A DNA stretch of 37,609 nt from Deltaproteobacteria bacterium (lineage in GTDB: Bacteria; Bacillota; Desulfotomaculia; Desulfotomaculales; JAGUVT01), in the NCBI GenBank assembly GCA_020062745.1, contig JAGUVT010000100.1, positions 1-37,609 of the forward strand, written 5' to 3'. A program made the translations under genes and the position numbers. The notes below the pieces were generated by a model that was not told the origin of the DNA, did not search any database, and saw only the letters and a list, made by a program, of their open reading frames with translations. Every line of letters starts with the position of its first letter. The stretch's first letter is position 1. This document shows, in pieces, positions 21,424 to 29,584 of this stretch.

Positions 21424-22164
21424 ATGGACGGATGTACCCTTTGCCAGGACCGTGGGCTTATTCTGCAGGGTGATGTGGCGGTGCCGTGCCGCTGTGCTCT
21501 CCAGAAGTCAATCCAGCAACGGCTGGCAGATTCAAATTTGCCTCGCAATTTGACTTCCTGTACTTTTGCTAAATTCGATTTTAGCTATTATTCAAAAAAT
21601 TGCCTGGATCCGGTTAAGGGAATTTCTTTTTATCAGTCGGCCTGCCGGGCCTACGGGGCTGCCAGGGATTTTATTCGGGCTTTTTTACGTGATCCTTATA
21701 CCGACGGTTTGATTTTTACCGGTCAGGTTGGTAGCGGTAAAACCTTTCTGGCCTGTTGTATTGCCAATGCCCTGCTGGAGCAAAAGAAAGAACTTTTGTT
21801 TGTAGTGGTACCAGACCTGCTGGATAAAATTCGTTCTACTTTTGACGGGCAACGCCAGGGGGAAGCTGATTTAACCGAGCAGGATATTACCGATGCGGCC
21901 CGGGAGGTGCCCCTTTTATTTTTGGATGATCTTGGTGCCCATAACTATACCGAATGGACCAAAAATAAGCTTTATTCTATTTTGAACTACCGTTTAAACG
22001 AATGCCTGCCTACCGTAATAACTACCAATATTAGCCTGGAGGATTTAGAAGGGTACCTCGGCCGGCGTACAACCTCGCGTCTTTTTCAAATGTGCCGGCC
22101 TTACCGTCTTTTGGTAGAAGTTGATATAAGGTTAATCAGGCGGCAGGCGAGGGAAGCAGGGTAG
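21424..22164 (+). CDS. DnaC/DnaI-type helicase-loader ATPase
   Basis: A 246-residue AAA+ protein. An N-terminal zinc-binding motif is formed by Cys4, Cys7, Cys22 and Cys24 (CTLC...CRC), as in DnaI. Walker A is GQVGSGKT (100-107) and Walker B is LLFLDDLG with Asp168-Asp169. TVITTNISLEDLEGYLGRRTTSRLFQM carries sensor and arginine-finger residues. It would load replicative helicase together with the DnaD-like neighbour. IstB of IS21 elements has a similar core, but the zinc N-terminus and the DnaD neighbour favour a chromosomal loader. Confidence 0.87.
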   Translation: MDGCTLCQDRGLILQGDVAVPCRCALQKSIQQRLADSNLPRNLTSCTFAKFDFSYYSKNCLDPVKGISFYQSACRAYGAARDFIRAFLRDPYTDGLIFTGQVGSGKTFLACCIANALLEQKKELLFVVVPDLLDKIRSTFDGQRQGEADLTEQDITDAAREVPLLFLDDLGAHNYTEWTKNKLYSILNYRLNECLPTVITTNISLEDLEGYLGRRTTSRLFQMCRPYRLLVEVDIRLIRRQAREAG

Positions 22165-22182
22165 AAGATGCGGTGCGGGGTG

Positions 22183-22213
22183 ACCCCTGTTTATCGGACG
22201 GGGGTTTTTATTT
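22183..22213 (+). terminator. Terminator after the helicase-loader gene
   Basis: acccctgt (22183-22190) pairs with acgggggt (22198-22205, one G-U pair) around a seven-base loop. It is followed by tttttattt. It separates the replication genes from the cbi operon. Confidence 0.82.
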
Positions 22214-22329
22214 GACTGCGCAGGCAGCAATAAGCTTAAAGAAGGGGATTTCCTTTTCCGGGGGGAAGTAAATAGCTCAGATTTTAATTTCTTTTACTGA
22301 TAGCTAATACCTTTTGGAGAGTGGTATGA

Positions 22330-23439
22330 TTGAAGGAGTGTACTGGACCCGGCCTGCGTGAAGGGTTTACTACCGGTGCTTCGGCAGCGGCCGCGGCCGG
22401 GGCGGCAGCTCTATTGCTGTTTAGAAACGAGCGACTGTCTCTGGTGACGGTTAGCAACCTGCAAGGCCGTGTGATCGCGGTGCCGGTGGCAAGTGTGGTT
22501 AAAACCGGCGAATGCGCCAGAGCTGTGGTAATTAAAGATGGCGGGGATGATCCGGATGTTACCAGCGGGCTGGAAATTGTAGTGGATGCCTGCCGGGGCG
22601 GCGAAGGGATCAGCCTGCGCGGCGGAAAAGGAATCGGTATAGTCACAAAACCAGGCTTGCAGGTGCCGGCAGGAGAACCGGCGATTAACCCTGTACCCAG
22701 GGAGATGATTAAGAATGCAGTAGCCGGCCTGGTTCCGCCCGGCGAAGGTCTGACGCTTACCGTATCGGTACCCCGGGGAGAAGAAGTGGCGAGGAAAACA
22801 CTTAATTCCCGCCTGGGTATCAGCGGTGGCATTTCTATTTTGGGTACCACCGGCATTGTGCGGCCCATGTCGGAGGAGGCTTTTAAAAATTCCCTGGTGC
22901 CTTTGATCCAGATGGCGGTAGCTCATGGATATAAAGCGGTGGTGCTCACACCGGGCCGGACCGGATACAGGTTTGCTGTAGAAAGGTATGGTCTGCCGCC
23001 GGAAGCAGTGGTGGAGATGAGTAACTTTGTCGGCTTTATGCTGGAAGCCTGCGTTGAGCGTGGGGTGGAGAAGGTGATGCTCTGGGGGCATCATGGCAAA
23101 CTGGTGAAAGTAGCGGCCGGTATCTTCCACACCCATAACCGGGTGGCCGATGCCCGCCTGGAGACTATAGCTGCTTACGCCGGGGCGCTGGGCGCCTCCC
23201 GGGGGGTAATTGCTGCTGTTCTGGATTCCAGTACGGCTGAGGGAGCCCTCGGCATATTGGGTCGGTATGATCTGCTCGCAGTATACACGCTGTTGGCCCG
23301 GCAGGCCAGCCGGCGGGCGGCGGAATATGTCCGGGGAAAGCTGGCAGTGGGCACGGTATTGCTGGGAATGGACGGCAATATTTTAGGAATGGACGAAAGG
23401 GCCCTGGACATCGGGGGGTGCCTGGGATGGCGAAGATAG
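22330..23439 (+). CDS. cbiD: Cobalt-precorrin-5B C1-methyltransferase CbiD
   Basis: A 369-residue CbiD with the hallmark REGFTTGASAAAAAGAAA near the N-terminus. It methylates C1 of cobalt-precorrin-5B during ring contraction in anaerobic cobalamin synthesis, using S-adenosylmethionine. The start is TTG 22330, eight bases after ggagag. It is the first gene of an eight-gene operon. The 115-base leader contains no cobalamin riboswitch that I can recognise, and no clear promoter. The following cbiE overlaps its 3' end. Confidence 0.93.
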   Translation: MKECTGPGLREGFTTGASAAAAAGAAALLLFRNERLSLVTVSNLQGRVIAVPVASVVKTGECARAVVIKDGGDDPDVTSGLEIVVDACRGGEGISLRGGKGIGIVTKPGLQVPAGEPAINPVPREMIKNAVAGLVPPGEGLTLTVSVPRGEEVARKTLNSRLGISGGISILGTTGIVRPMSEEAFKNSLVPLIQMAVAHGYKAVVLTPGRTGYRFAVERYGLPPEAVVEMSNFVGFMLEACVERGVEKVMLWGHHGKLVKVAAGIFHTHNRVADARLETIAAYAGALGASRGVIAAVLDSSTAEGALGILGRYDLLAVYTLLARQASRRAAEYVRGKLAVGTVLLGMDGNILGMDERALDIGGCLGWRR

Positions 23440-24059
23440 CGGTAGTGGGTATCGGGCCCGGCAGCCGGGAGTACCTGACGCCGGCGGCGGAGAAGGCAGT
23501 GGCCGGGGCGCAAGCACTGGTTGGAGGTGAACGCAGCCTGGCTTTATTTTCTGAACCGGTACGGGAAACCTTTGTCATAAAAAACAATCTGCCGGAGATG
23601 ATCGACTATATAAAAAGAAAAAAAGATAAAAAAAAGGTGGCCGTTCTGGCTTCCGGAGATCCTGGTTTCTTTGGTATCCTGGCATACTTGAAGAAGTATT
23701 TTCCGCCTTCTGAACTACACATCATCCCCGGGATCAGTACCATGCAAATGGCCTGCGCCCGTCTGGCCATACCCTGGCACGATGCTGTTCCGGTCAGCAT
23801 CCATGGCCGGGATATTGGTGAACTGATAGAATCCGTGCGGCGGCACAAAAAAGTGGTGATACTGATGGATACCAGAGTACCGCCGTCATTGCTGGCCGGA
23901 ATGCTTTTGACGGCCGGGATGGACGAAAAAAAAATCCACCTGTGTACCGACCTTTCCTACCCGTCTGAGGCGGTCCGCTGTTTTACCCCGGCTGAACTGG
24001 CCGGCCTGCAGGACGATGAAACTGACGCCAACCGGGTGATGGTGATTACCGATGAATGA
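23427..24059 (+). CDS. cbiE: Cobalt-precorrin-7 C5-methyltransferase CbiE
   Basis: About 210 residues of the tetrapyrrole methyltransferase fold. The glycine loop VVGIGPGSREYLTP marks the start, and SGDPGFFGILAYL and IPGISTMQMACARL mark the SAM and substrate regions. It methylates C5 of the corrin ring; in aerobic organisms it is fused to CbiT as CobL. ATG 23427 is preferred over GTG 23418 because ggggggtg serves as its ribosome site. It overlaps cbiD by 13 bases and cbiT by eight, showing translational coupling. Confidence 0.92.
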   Translation: MAKIAVVGIGPGSREYLTPAAEKAVAGAQALVGGERSLALFSEPVRETFVIKNNLPEMIDYIKRKKDKKKVAVLASGDPGFFGILAYLKKYFPPSELHIIPGISTMQMACARLAIPWHDAVPVSIHGRDIGELIESVRRHKKVVILMDTRVPPSLLAGMLLTAGMDEKKIHLCTDLSYPSEAVRCFTPAELAGLQDDETDANRVMVITDE

Positions 24060-24651
24060 AACCTGGCCTTACCGGACTCCCGGCATACCGGATGATCTGT
24101 TTGCCCGCGGCGAGGTGCCCATGACCAAGGAAGAAATACGGGTGGTTACCCTGGCAAAGGCCAGGCTGGCGCCGGGTCAGGTGATCTGGGATATAGGGGC
24201 CGGCACCGGCTCTCTTGCCGTGGAGGCGGCCCGCCAGGTGCCCGGCGGCGTGGTTTACGCCGTAGAGCGGGGCGGTGCCGGGATCGAATTAATTGAAAAA
24301 AACCGGCTGCTTTTTGCCGTTGGCAATCTTGTGGTCGTACCTGGGGAGGCGCCGGACGCGCTGGTTTCCTTGCCCGGCCCCGACCGGGTATTCATTGGCG
24401 GCAGCGGTGGAAAACTGGACTCGATTATCCGGCTGTCGGCAGGACGGCTTGGTGCCGGCGGCCGGCTGGTAATAAATGCTGTTACGTTAGAAACCGTTGG
24501 TGAGGCCCTTGGGCTTTTGCAAATGTATTTCGGTTCAGTGGAAGTAGTGCAATTGTCAGTGGCCAAAACCGTTTGTAGCGGCGGCCGGCATTTGTTAAAA
24601 AGCTTGAACCCCGTGTTTATCATCTCGGCGGGAAAAGACCATGCCGGGTAG
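24052..24651 (+). CDS. cbiT: Cobalt-precorrin-6B C15-methyltransferase (decarboxylating) CbiT
   Basis: A 199-residue class I SAM methyltransferase. The N-terminal GIPDDLFARGEVPMTKEEIR is the CbiT signature, and the SAM-binding loop DIGAGTGSLAVEAA follows at about 46-59. It methylates C15 and removes the acetate carboxylate at C12. The start overlaps the end of cbiE by eight bases. CbiT and CbiE as separate adjacent genes are normal in anaerobic cobalamin clusters. Confidence 0.92.
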   Translation: MNETWPYRTPGIPDDLFARGEVPMTKEEIRVVTLAKARLAPGQVIWDIGAGTGSLAVEAARQVPGGVVYAVERGGAGIELIEKNRLLFAVGNLVVVPGEAPDALVSLPGPDRVFIGGSGGKLDSIIRLSAGRLGAGGRLVINAVTLETVGEALGLLQMYFGSVEVVQLSVAKTVCSGGRHLLKSLNPVFIISAGKDHAG

Positions 24652-24670
24652 ATGAAAAGGAGTAATCATT

Positions 24671-25414
24671 ATGGTTGGCAAGCAAGAACCGTCCTTACTT
24701 GCTGGTGGAAAATTTTACGGCATCGGGGTTGGCCCGGGAGATCCCGAGTTGCTTACATTGAAAGCGTACCGCACGCTGGAAAGGGTAGAAGTGCTCTGCG
24801 TGCCCAAATCATCAACTGATAAAGAAAGCCTGGCTCTGGCTGTGGTGAGCAAAGTATTGCCCAGGGAGTTTGTCCAACTGGAGCTTCACTTTCCAATGTC
24901 CCGCGACCACTCTGTGCTGCAGCGTAGCTGGGCCGAGGCCGGGGAAAAAGTAGCCGGAGAGGTGATGGCCGGACGGCAGGTGGCCTTTTTGACCATTGGT
25001 GATCCTATGCTTTACAGTACATATGGGTATGTCCTGCGCTACCTCAAGAAAAATTATCCCTCCCTGGAAACCGAGACCATTCCGGGTGTGGTTGCGTTTT
25101 CAGCCTGTGCGGCCTATCAGCAGGTGCCGCTGGTAGAGGGTGAGGAATCACTGGCGGTAGTCCCGGCAGTTTATGGCGTGGAAAAGTTGAGAGATATACT
25201 GCTGTGTTTTGACAGCGTGGTTTTAATGAAGGTTAACCGGTGTTTTCCCCTTGTTTTTGCTCTTTTAAGGGAACTTGGCCTGGAAAAACGGGCGGTTTAT
25301 GTCAGCCGGTGCGGTTATCCGGATCAATATATCACCGGTGACCTGGAAAGCCTCCTGGACAGGGATTTGGATTATATGTCGATGATCATTGTAAGGAAAG
25401 CAGGTGAGTCTTAA
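24671..25414 (+). CDS. cbiL: Cobalt-precorrin-2 C20-methyltransferase CbiL
   Basis: A 247-residue tetrapyrrole methylase. GIGVGPGDPELLTLKAYRTLERVEVLCVPKSS and the SAM-site blocks TIGDPMLYSTYGYVLRYL and IPGVVAFSACAA fit CbiL/CobI rather than other methylases of this fold. It carries out the first ring methylation after precorrin-2, at C20. The ribosome site aaaggag lies before ATG 24671. It begins 19 bases after cbiT, the widest gap in the operon. Confidence 0.92.
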   Translation: MVGKQEPSLLAGGKFYGIGVGPGDPELLTLKAYRTLERVEVLCVPKSSTDKESLALAVVSKVLPREFVQLELHFPMSRDHSVLQRSWAEAGEKVAGEVMAGRQVAFLTIGDPMLYSTYGYVLRYLKKNYPSLETETIPGVVAFSACAAYQQVPLVEGEESLAVVPAVYGVEKLRDILLCFDSVVLMKVNRCFPLVFALLRELGLEKRAVYVSRCGYPDQYITGDLESLLDRDLDYMSMIIVRKAGES

Positions 25415-26170
25415 ATGGTCTATTTTATCGGCGCCGGCCCCGGCGACCCGGAACTGATTACTTTAAAAGGAGCCCGCCTGCTGGCTGAAGCTGACGTGGT
25501 GATTTATGCCGGTTCGCTGGTAAACCCGAAACTATTGGATGGTTGTAAAGAAGGAGCCGAGATATATAACAGCGCCGGCATGACCCTTGCAGAATTACTG
25601 GCGGTAATGCGCAGTGCCCATGCGGACGGTAAAATGGTAGCCAGGGTTCATACCGGCGATCCTTCTCTTTACGGCGCCGTCCAGGAGCAAATGGATGCTC
25701 TGGCGCAGGAAGGCATCCCTTATGCCGTGGTTCCCGGCGTCAGTTCTTTTTTGGCGGCGGCAGCGGCCGTGCCGCATGAATTAACCCTGCCGGGAGTGAC
25801 CCAGACAGTAATTCTTACCCGTGTCGAAGGGCGTACCCCGGTACCGCGGCCGGAGAATCTGGCCGGCTTGGCGTCACATGGATGCACCATGTGTATTTTT
25901 TTAAGCGTGCATATCATTGACCGGGTGGTAGAAGAACTGACTGCAGGCGGCTATAGCGGGGATACCCCGGTAGTAGTGATGGAACGGGTTACCTGGCCGG
26001 AAGAGAAGATACTGCGCGGCACCCTGAGTGATATTGCCGGTAAGGTTCGGGCGTCGGGCATTAAAAAAACAGCGCTGATCATGGTCGGAAAAACGTTTGA
26101 CTCATCTTATTCGCCTTCTAAGCTTTACGACGATAGCTTTGCCCATGGATTCAGGGGAAATATAGAATGA
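25415..26170 (+). CDS. cbiF: Cobalt-precorrin-4 C11-methyltransferase CbiF
   Basis: A 251-residue tetrapyrrole methylase. IGAGPGDPELITLKGARLLAEADVVIYAGSLVNPKLL, HTGDPSLYGAVQEQM and VPGVSSFLAAAAAV are diagnostic for CbiF/CobM. It methylates C11 of cobalt-precorrin-4. ATG 25415 starts one codon after the end of cbiL, with aggtgag as the ribosome site, and its own stop overlaps the cbiG start by four bases. Confidence 0.93.
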   Translation: MVYFIGAGPGDPELITLKGARLLAEADVVIYAGSLVNPKLLDGCKEGAEIYNSAGMTLAELLAVMRSAHADGKMVARVHTGDPSLYGAVQEQMDALAQEGIPYAVVPGVSSFLAAAAAVPHELTLPGVTQTVILTRVEGRTPVPRPENLAGLASHGCTMCIFLSVHIIDRVVEELTAGGYSGDTPVVVMERVTWPEEKILRGTLSDIAGKVRASGIKKTALIMVGKTFDSSYSPSKLYDDSFAHGFRGNIE

Positions 26171-27243
26171 GGAAAATTGCAGTGGTGGCCATTACTGCGC
26201 CGGGATCGCTCTTAGGGGAGCGGGTGGCGGCGGGACTGGCCGGTATCCCCGATACTGCCGCGACTCTGTTTGTGCCGGCCCGCTTCGCTGACCGGCACAG
26301 GACTGCCAGGCCGTTTGACTGCCCTCTCCCGGATCTTTGCCGGGTGCTTTTTCAAGATTACCGGGGTCTGGTTATGATCATGGCTCTTGGCATCGTATTC
26401 AGACTGCTGGCGCCGCTCTTAAATGACAAGCGGACCGATCCGGCGGTGGTGGTGTTGGATGAGAAAGGGCAGTTTGTTATCAGTGTCCTTTCCGGCCATC
26501 TGGGCGGAGCCAATGACCTGGCCCGTTACCTGGCCGGATATCTTGGGACCCGGGCTGTTATTACCACCGCCACCGATGTGCACGGCCTGCCGGCCTTTGA
26601 TGTGCTGGCCCGGCAGTATAACCTGGCCATGGAGCCCTTTGCCGCGGTTAGAGAATTAAATGCGGCCCTGGTCAATGGTGAGCCGGTAGCCATTTTTACC
26701 AACATTTGTCTCGAAGTGCCCGGGTCTGCCAATTTAACTGTACGTCCCCTTGCTGCATTCGAATCCGGTGCGGATACAGGCGGCTGGACGGTACTGGTAA
26801 CTGGCAAACTGATAAAAGGGGTAAAACCCGGCACCCTTTTTTTGAGGCCTCGCAACCTGGTGGTGGGAATCGGGTGCCGGCGTGGGGTAACCGGGAGGGA
26901 GATTCAAGATGCTGTGAAGCAGGCCCTGGAAATGGCTGACCGCAGTTTCGCCGGGGTCAGACTGTTGGCAACGGTGGATTTTCGCCTGAACGAACCCGGC
27001 CTGATTGGTATGGCTGAAGAATGGGGAATCCCTCTGACTGGTTTCAGCAGGGAAGAAATCGAGGCGGTTTTTAAGAACCGGGCAAGCAAATTAAGCTATT
27101 CTGATTTTGTTTTTCAAAAGATAGGAGTTGGTGGAGTATGCGAACCGGCGGCCCTGCTGGCTGCACCGGGAGCCGGCCTGATCCTGCCCAAGACAAAACT
27201 GGGCGGGGTAACGGTGGCCGTGGCCGAGGAAAGCTGGCAGTGA
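26167..27243 (+). CDS. cbiG: Cobalt-precorrin-5A hydrolase CbiG
   Basis: A 358-residue CbiG. The N-terminal domain has IMALGIVFRLLAPLLNDKRTDPAVVVLDEKGQFVISVLSGHLGGAN, the middle linker follows, and the C-terminal domain begins VVGIGCRRGVTGREI. It opens the delta-lactone and releases the C20 fragment as acetaldehyde, the step that contracts the ring in the anaerobic route. ATG 26167 overlaps the cbiF stop in ATGA. Its presence confirms the oxygen-independent pathway. Confidence 0.93.
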   Translation: MRKIAVVAITAPGSLLGERVAAGLAGIPDTAATLFVPARFADRHRTARPFDCPLPDLCRVLFQDYRGLVMIMALGIVFRLLAPLLNDKRTDPAVVVLDEKGQFVISVLSGHLGGANDLARYLAGYLGTRAVITTATDVHGLPAFDVLARQYNLAMEPFAAVRELNAALVNGEPVAIFTNICLEVPGSANLTVRPLAAFESGADTGGWTVLVTGKLIKGVKPGTLFLRPRNLVVGIGCRRGVTGREIQDAVKQALEMADRSFAGVRLLATVDFRLNEPGLIGMAEEWGIPLTGFSREEIEAVFKNRASKLSYSDFVFQKIGVGGVCEPAALLAAPGAGLILPKTKLGGVTVAVAEESWQ

Positions 27244-27962
27244 TCGGAACCGGTCCCGGAAACCTGGAACATTTGAGCCGGCGTGCTTTGCAAGCACTGG
27301 CAGAGGCTGAAGTGGTGGTGGGGTACAAGACTTACATAGGCTTGATTGCCCCCCTTTTAAATGATAAAGAAGTGGTAAGCACCGGCATGACCAGAGAAAT
27401 TGAACGCTGCAAACTGGCTATCGACCGGGCCCGGCAGGGTGAGAACGTAGCACTTGTTTCCAGTGGTGATCCGGGAGTATACGGCATGGCCGGTCCGGCT
27501 TTGGAATTACTGGCCCGGGAAGATGCCCTGGCGGAAATTGAGGTGGAGATAATTCCCGGTATTACCTCGGCCACGGCAGCAGCCGCCCGTGTGGGCGCAC
27601 CTTTAATGCATGATTTTGTGGTTATCAGCTTAAGTGATTTATTGACACCGTGGGAGATTATAGAAAAGCGGCTGGACCTGGCTGCCCGGGGCGATTTTGT
27701 GACTGTCCTGTACAATCCCGCCAGTCAAAAGCGTATCAGGCAGGTACAGGTGGCCCGGGAGATCTTGCTGGCCTATAAAGGCCCGCAGACACCCGTTGGA
27801 ATCGTTCGCAATGCCGGGCGGGAAGAAGAAGAGATTATTCTTACCGATCTTGATAAAATGCTGGAATACCGCGTTGACATGTTTACCGTTGTTATTATTG
27901 GTAACAGCCGGACCTACCGTGCCGGCAATTACCTGATAACCCCGCGGGGGTATCAGGTATGA
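27240..27962 (+). CDS. cbiH: Cobalt-factor III/precorrin-3B C17-methyltransferase CbiH
   Basis: About 240 residues of tetrapyrrole methylase fold: IGTGPGNLEHLSRRALQALAEAEVVVGYKTYI, SSGDPGVYGMAGPALEL and IPGITSATAAAARVGAPLMHDFVVISLSDLLTPW are CbiH/CobJ blocks. It methylates C17 with ring contraction. I chose GTG 27240 because it overlaps the cbiG stop as GTGA and has gagga nine bases before it. This trims two or three residues of the first strand (KLAV). The frame is open back to ATG 27138 with aggag upstream, but that 34-residue extension is low-complexity shadow sequence of cbiG. Confidence 0.88.
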   Translation: MIGTGPGNLEHLSRRALQALAEAEVVVGYKTYIGLIAPLLNDKEVVSTGMTREIERCKLAIDRARQGENVALVSSGDPGVYGMAGPALELLAREDALAEIEVEIIPGITSATAAAARVGAPLMHDFVVISLSDLLTPWEIIEKRLDLAARGDFVTVLYNPASQKRIRQVQVAREILLAYKGPQTPVGIVRNAGREEEEIILTDLDKMLEYRVDMFTVVIIGNSRTYRAGNYLITPRGYQV

Positions 27963-28714
27963 TTCTAGTGCTGGCCGGTACCGGGGACGGACGGGATATT
28001 GTCAGGATGCTGGCGGACCGGGGCAAGCGGGTGGTGGCCTGCGCTGCTACTGCTTATGGCGGAGAGTTGCTGGCCTGTTCCGGGGCACATGTGATTATTG
28101 ACCAGCCCCTGGATAAAAACGAACTGGCACTGCTGATCGAGCGGTTCCGCATAACGGCTGTAGTTGACGCCACTCATCCTTTTGCCGAAGCAATTTCTGC
28201 TGCTGCCGCCGGGGTTTGCAGGGAAAAAGGTATGCGCTATATTTGTTACCGGAGGCCGGCTTTAAAACTGCCGGAAAACCCCCTTATTACTTTTGCTGCT
28301 GATTATCAAGAGGCTGCTGAGGTGGCTGCGGCGGCAGGTCAAGTCATTTTTCTCACTACCGGCAGTAAAAACCTGGATGTTTTTCTGACGGTGGCCCGGG
28401 CCGCAGGACGGCGGCTGGTTGCCAGGGTGCTTCCCGTTCCGGCTGTACTGACCCGGTGCCTGGAACTGGGCTTAACCGCGGCTGATCTCGTGGCAATGCA
28501 AGGCCCTTTTAGTGTTGCTTTAAACAGAGCATTGCTGATGGAGTACCGGGCCTCGGTGCTGGTGACGAAAGAGAGCGGCACGGTGGGCGGTGCTGATACC
28601 AAAGTTGCTGCTGCTCTTGATCTGGGTATTCCGGTGGTGATTATAAAGCGGCCCGAGCCGCCGGCCGGCGCTGTGAACAATCCGGAAGAAATATGGAAGG
28701 AGCTGGAGCGTTAA
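27959..28714 (+). CDS. cbiJ: Cobalt-precorrin-6A reductase CbiJ/CobK
   Basis: A 251-residue reductase. MILVLAGTGDGRDIVRML is the nucleotide-binding start, VVDATHPFAEAISAAAAGVC is the family signature, and VTKESGTVGGADTKVAAALDLGIPVVIIKRP ends the protein. It reduces cobalt-precorrin-6A with NAD(P)H. The start overlaps cbiH in ATGA. It is the last gene of the operon. cbiC, cbiA and the later nucleotide-loop genes are not in the window, so the pathway must be completed elsewhere. Confidence 0.92.
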   Translation: MILVLAGTGDGRDIVRMLADRGKRVVACAATAYGGELLACSGAHVIIDQPLDKNELALLIERFRITAVVDATHPFAEAISAAAAGVCREKGMRYICYRRPALKLPENPLITFAADYQEAAEVAAAAGQVIFLTTGSKNLDVFLTVARAAGRRLVARVLPVPAVLTRCLELGLTAADLVAMQGPFSVALNRALLMEYRASVLVTKESGTVGGADTKVAAALDLGIPVVIIKRPEPPAGAVNNPEEIWKELER

Positions 28715-28781
28715 AAATCTAAGGAGTCGGAATTCAGAATATAGGAGGCTCTTGTTGAAGTTCACTTGTCTTTCACTTGTT

Positions 28782-28809
28782 TGCCCTCCCGTTGCGGGAG
28801 GGCATTTTT
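28782..28809 (+). terminator. Strong terminator of the cbi operon
   Basis: A perfect 10-bp G+C-rich stem, tgccctcccg (28782-28791) with cgggagggca (28795-28804), has a three-base loop and is followed by ttttt. It lies 68 bases after the cbiJ stop. A small direct repeat (ttcacttgt at 28761 and 28772) precedes it. Confidence 0.93.
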
Positions 28810-28903
28810 GCATATAATGGTATAATTACTATAATGTGCTTATATAATGTATAAAATATTTTCCCCTGTGTAAAATATGCCATAGAAAAGAAAGGAGGAA
28901 AAG

Positions 28904-29584
28904 ATGAGTAAAATCTCGAAACTTGTTCTTTTATTACTGGTCCTGTTTATTTTTTTGGTCGGCCGGTCAATTGGTAGTGAAGCGTCAGATCTATTTGCCA
29001 GCCCGGATAATGCCGGTTATAATTACTATACGGTAAGTAAAGGAGATACTCTTTACTGGATAGCGAGAAAACACCGGGTTTCGCTGGATGAGCTGATGCT
29101 GGTTAATAATTTGAGCGGCAGTATTATCCGTCCGGGGGAAGTTTTAGTTATACCGGTTCAGGCGGAAAATAAGCTTGCGGCAGCCCGGGGAGAATTTTCC
29201 AGGCAGGATTTGATGCTGCTGGCCAGGTTGATTTATGCTGAGGCGCGGGGCGAGTGTTTTGAGGGCCAGGTGGCTGTGGGAGCAGTAATTTTGAACAGGG
29301 TGTTCAGTCCGCAATTTCCGAAAAGCATTCGAGGAGTGATTTTACAAAAAACCGGCAGCGTATACCAGTTTTCCCCGGTTGGTGACGGGACAATTAACCT
29401 GCAGCCCGATGAAAAAGCGATTAATGCTGCGATGCAGGCAATACAGGGTGAAGACCCGAGTGACGGGGCGCTTTTCTTTTATAACCCTGAGCTGAGTAAT
29501 GACCGGTGGATACGCACCCTGCCGGTAGTTAGAACAATTGGTAACCACGTTTTTGCCACCAGCTTCAAGCCTGCGACGCTTTAG
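28904..29584 (+). CDS. SleB-type cell wall hydrolase with LysM domain
   Basis: A 226-residue exported protein. Residues 5-24 are a hydrophobic signal segment. A LysM peptidoglycan-binding domain follows (YYTVSKGDTLYWIARKHRVSLDELMLVNNL, about 41-70). The catalytic Hydrolase_2/SleB domain spans about 100-222: YAEARGE with catalytic Glu113, AVGAVILNRV, FSPVGDGTIN and ALFFYNP...RTIGNHVF. SleB is a lytic transglycosylase that degrades spore cortex during germination, supporting a spore-former. The aaaggagg site is excellent. Several TATAAT-like strings lie upstream; one with TTGCAT at 16 bases is a weak sigma-A candidate. Its last four bases overlap the convergent gene. Confidence 0.92.
   Translation: MSKISKLVLLLLVLFIFLVGRSIGSEASDLFASPDNAGYNYYTVSKGDTLYWIARKHRVSLDELMLVNNLSGSIIRPGEVLVIPVQAENKLAAARGEFSRQDLMLLARLIYAEARGECFEGQVAVGAVILNRVFSPQFPKSIRGVILQKTGSVYQFSPVGDGTINLQPDEKAINAAMQAIQGEDPSDGALFFYNPELSNDRWIRTLPVVRTIGNHVFATSFKPATL

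Noticed and set aside
21424-22164. IstB of an IS21 element, given the repeats at 716-825
   Set aside because: It has a DnaI-like zinc N-terminus and a DnaD neighbour, there is no IstA nearby, and it lies 20 kb from the repeats.
27138-27239. Upstream ATG for cbiH with an aggag site
   Set aside because: The added 34 residues are a Gly/Arg-rich shadow of cbiG with no similarity to CbiH. The GTGA overlap is a more usual junction, although the short first strand leaves some doubt.
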